Source: Streptosporangiaceae bacterium
GTDB lineage: Bacteria > Actinomycetota > Actinomycetes > Streptosporangiales > Streptosporangiaceae
Length of the DNA: 14,592 bases
Reading direction: 5' to 3'
Assembly: GCA_030039095.1 (NCBI GenBank)
Contig: JASHQP010000353.1
Location: 1 to 14,592 of the forward strand
The position numbers and the translations under genes were made by a program. The notes beneath the pieces are model-generated. The model was given only the letters and a program-made list of their open reading frames with translations, did no database searches and had not been told where the DNA came from. Positions 14,226 through 14,592 of the stretch are shown in pieces. Every line of letters begins with the position of its first letter. Position 1 is the first letter of the stretch.

Positions 14226-14592
14226 TTAAAGCACAGCCCCGTTGTCGGGTCCCGAGCCGCGCGACGGACCGTCGCCGAGGCGCAGCACCAGCACCACGAA
14301 TCCGGCGACGAAGGCGGTGATCGCCAGGAGCGCCGCCCAGCCGGGCACGACCCAGCCGACGACCGTGGCGATGAGCAGGTATGCCGGGCCGCCGAACAGC
14401 CCGGTCCAGGCGCCCTTCGCCACCGGATCGAGATGCGGCAGCGGCGGCGGGGGCGGGGGGACGTAATGCTCGTCGGCGTCGACCGCCCCGGACGGGTCCA
14501 CCGCGTCCGCCGCCGGGCTGGCTGGTGGGTCGGCCGGCGGCCACGGCGGGCCGGGCGGCGTCGCGGGCCTGACCACCCGGGTCCGGTCACCG
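14226..14592 (-). CDS. Small Pro-rich two-helix membrane protein, 5' end probably beyond window
   Basis: The frame is open from the right edge to TAA at 14226-14228. The product has a Pro/Ala-rich N-terminal part containing EHYVPPPPPPLP, then two hydrophobic segments separated by a short turn (GLFGGPAYLLIATVVGWVV and LLAITAFVAGFVVLVLRL). It ends in a short charged tail, GDGPSRGSGPDNGAVL. This layout recurs in conserved actinobacterial membrane proteins of unknown function. A GTG at 14576-14574 could start a 116-aa protein but has no ribosome site. The reading GDRTRV upstream of it continues to the edge, so I favour a start outside the window. It converges on glk with a 3-nt gap and no visible terminator. 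Confidence 0.72.
   Translation of the reverse strand, partial: GDRTRVVRPATPPGPPWPPADPPASPAADAVDPSGAVDADEHYVPPPPPPLPHLDPVAKGAWTGLFGGPAYLLIATVVGWVVPGWAALLAITAFVAGFVVLVLRLGDGPSRGSGPDNGAVL

Noticed and set aside
1..14592. CRISPR, tRNA, insertion sequence, phage, defence or biosynthetic cluster
   Set aside because: No spaced repeats, cloverleaf sequence, transposase, integrase or signature enzymes were seen; the genes are core metabolic and envelope functions.

Overview
The window is high-GC DNA with closely packed genes, GTG starts and strong G/C bias at third codon positions. It is typical of an actinobacterial chromosome. The gene content (three-gene cytochrome bc1 set with diheme QcrC, PimB-type mannosyltransferase, FadD15-type acyl-CoA ligase, c-di-AMP riboswitch ahead of an NlpC/P60 hydrolase, ROK glucokinase) supports this. 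I cannot name the genus. The c-di-AMP riboswitch and the ROK glucokinase recall Streptomyces and its relatives. The order and orientation of most genes match the Mycobacterium tuberculosis Rv2185c-Rv2196 block as I remember it.

Layout. On the minus strand from 3531 down to the left edge lies ctaE-qcrC-qcrA-qcrB, with qcrB cut by the window edge; it encodes the bc1 complex and subunit III of the aa3 oxidase. Divergently, on the plus strand, a small degenerate receiver-domain gene (3601-4002) precedes trpD (4011-5063). Convergent with trpD are two overlapping minus-strand genes: a DEDDh 3'-5' exonuclease (5307-6053) and a stand-alone Lrp/AsnC ligand-binding domain (5095-5382). An intergenic region of about 400 bases then holds a candidate promoter and a clear ydaO-type c-di-AMP riboswitch driving a secreted NlpC/P60 hydrolase (6461-7528). 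A pimB-like mannosyltransferase (about 7630-8766) follows.

After a long hairpin at 8923-8970, the minus strand carries a 5'-truncated DUF4253 remnant (9003 to about 9443) and a fadD15-like acyl-CoA ligase (9580-11409). Divergent from fadD is a plus-strand run: calcineurin-like metallophosphoesterase (11505-12272), SRPBCC protein (12300-12746), a small Cys-motif protein of unknown function (12743-13294) and a ROK glucokinase (13272-14222). A short membrane protein gene (14226 to right edge) closes the window on the minus strand.

How it fits together. The block joins respiratory electron transfer (QcrCAB, CtaE), envelope building and remodelling (NlpC/P60, PimB, FadD), tryptophan synthesis (TrpD) and glucose phosphorylation (Glk). 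It reads as a conserved core-genome neighbourhood, not a mobile or defence island. I saw no tRNA, rRNA, CRISPR array, insertion sequence, phage gene or toxin-antitoxin pair, and no clearly undescribed multi-gene system. The points most worth a second look are the 76-nt same-strand overlap of exonuclease and RAM-domain genes, the DUF4253 remnant, the riboswitch, a pattern of putative leaderless starts, a palindrome between fadD and the phosphoesterase gene, and the degenerate receiver beside ctaE and trpD.
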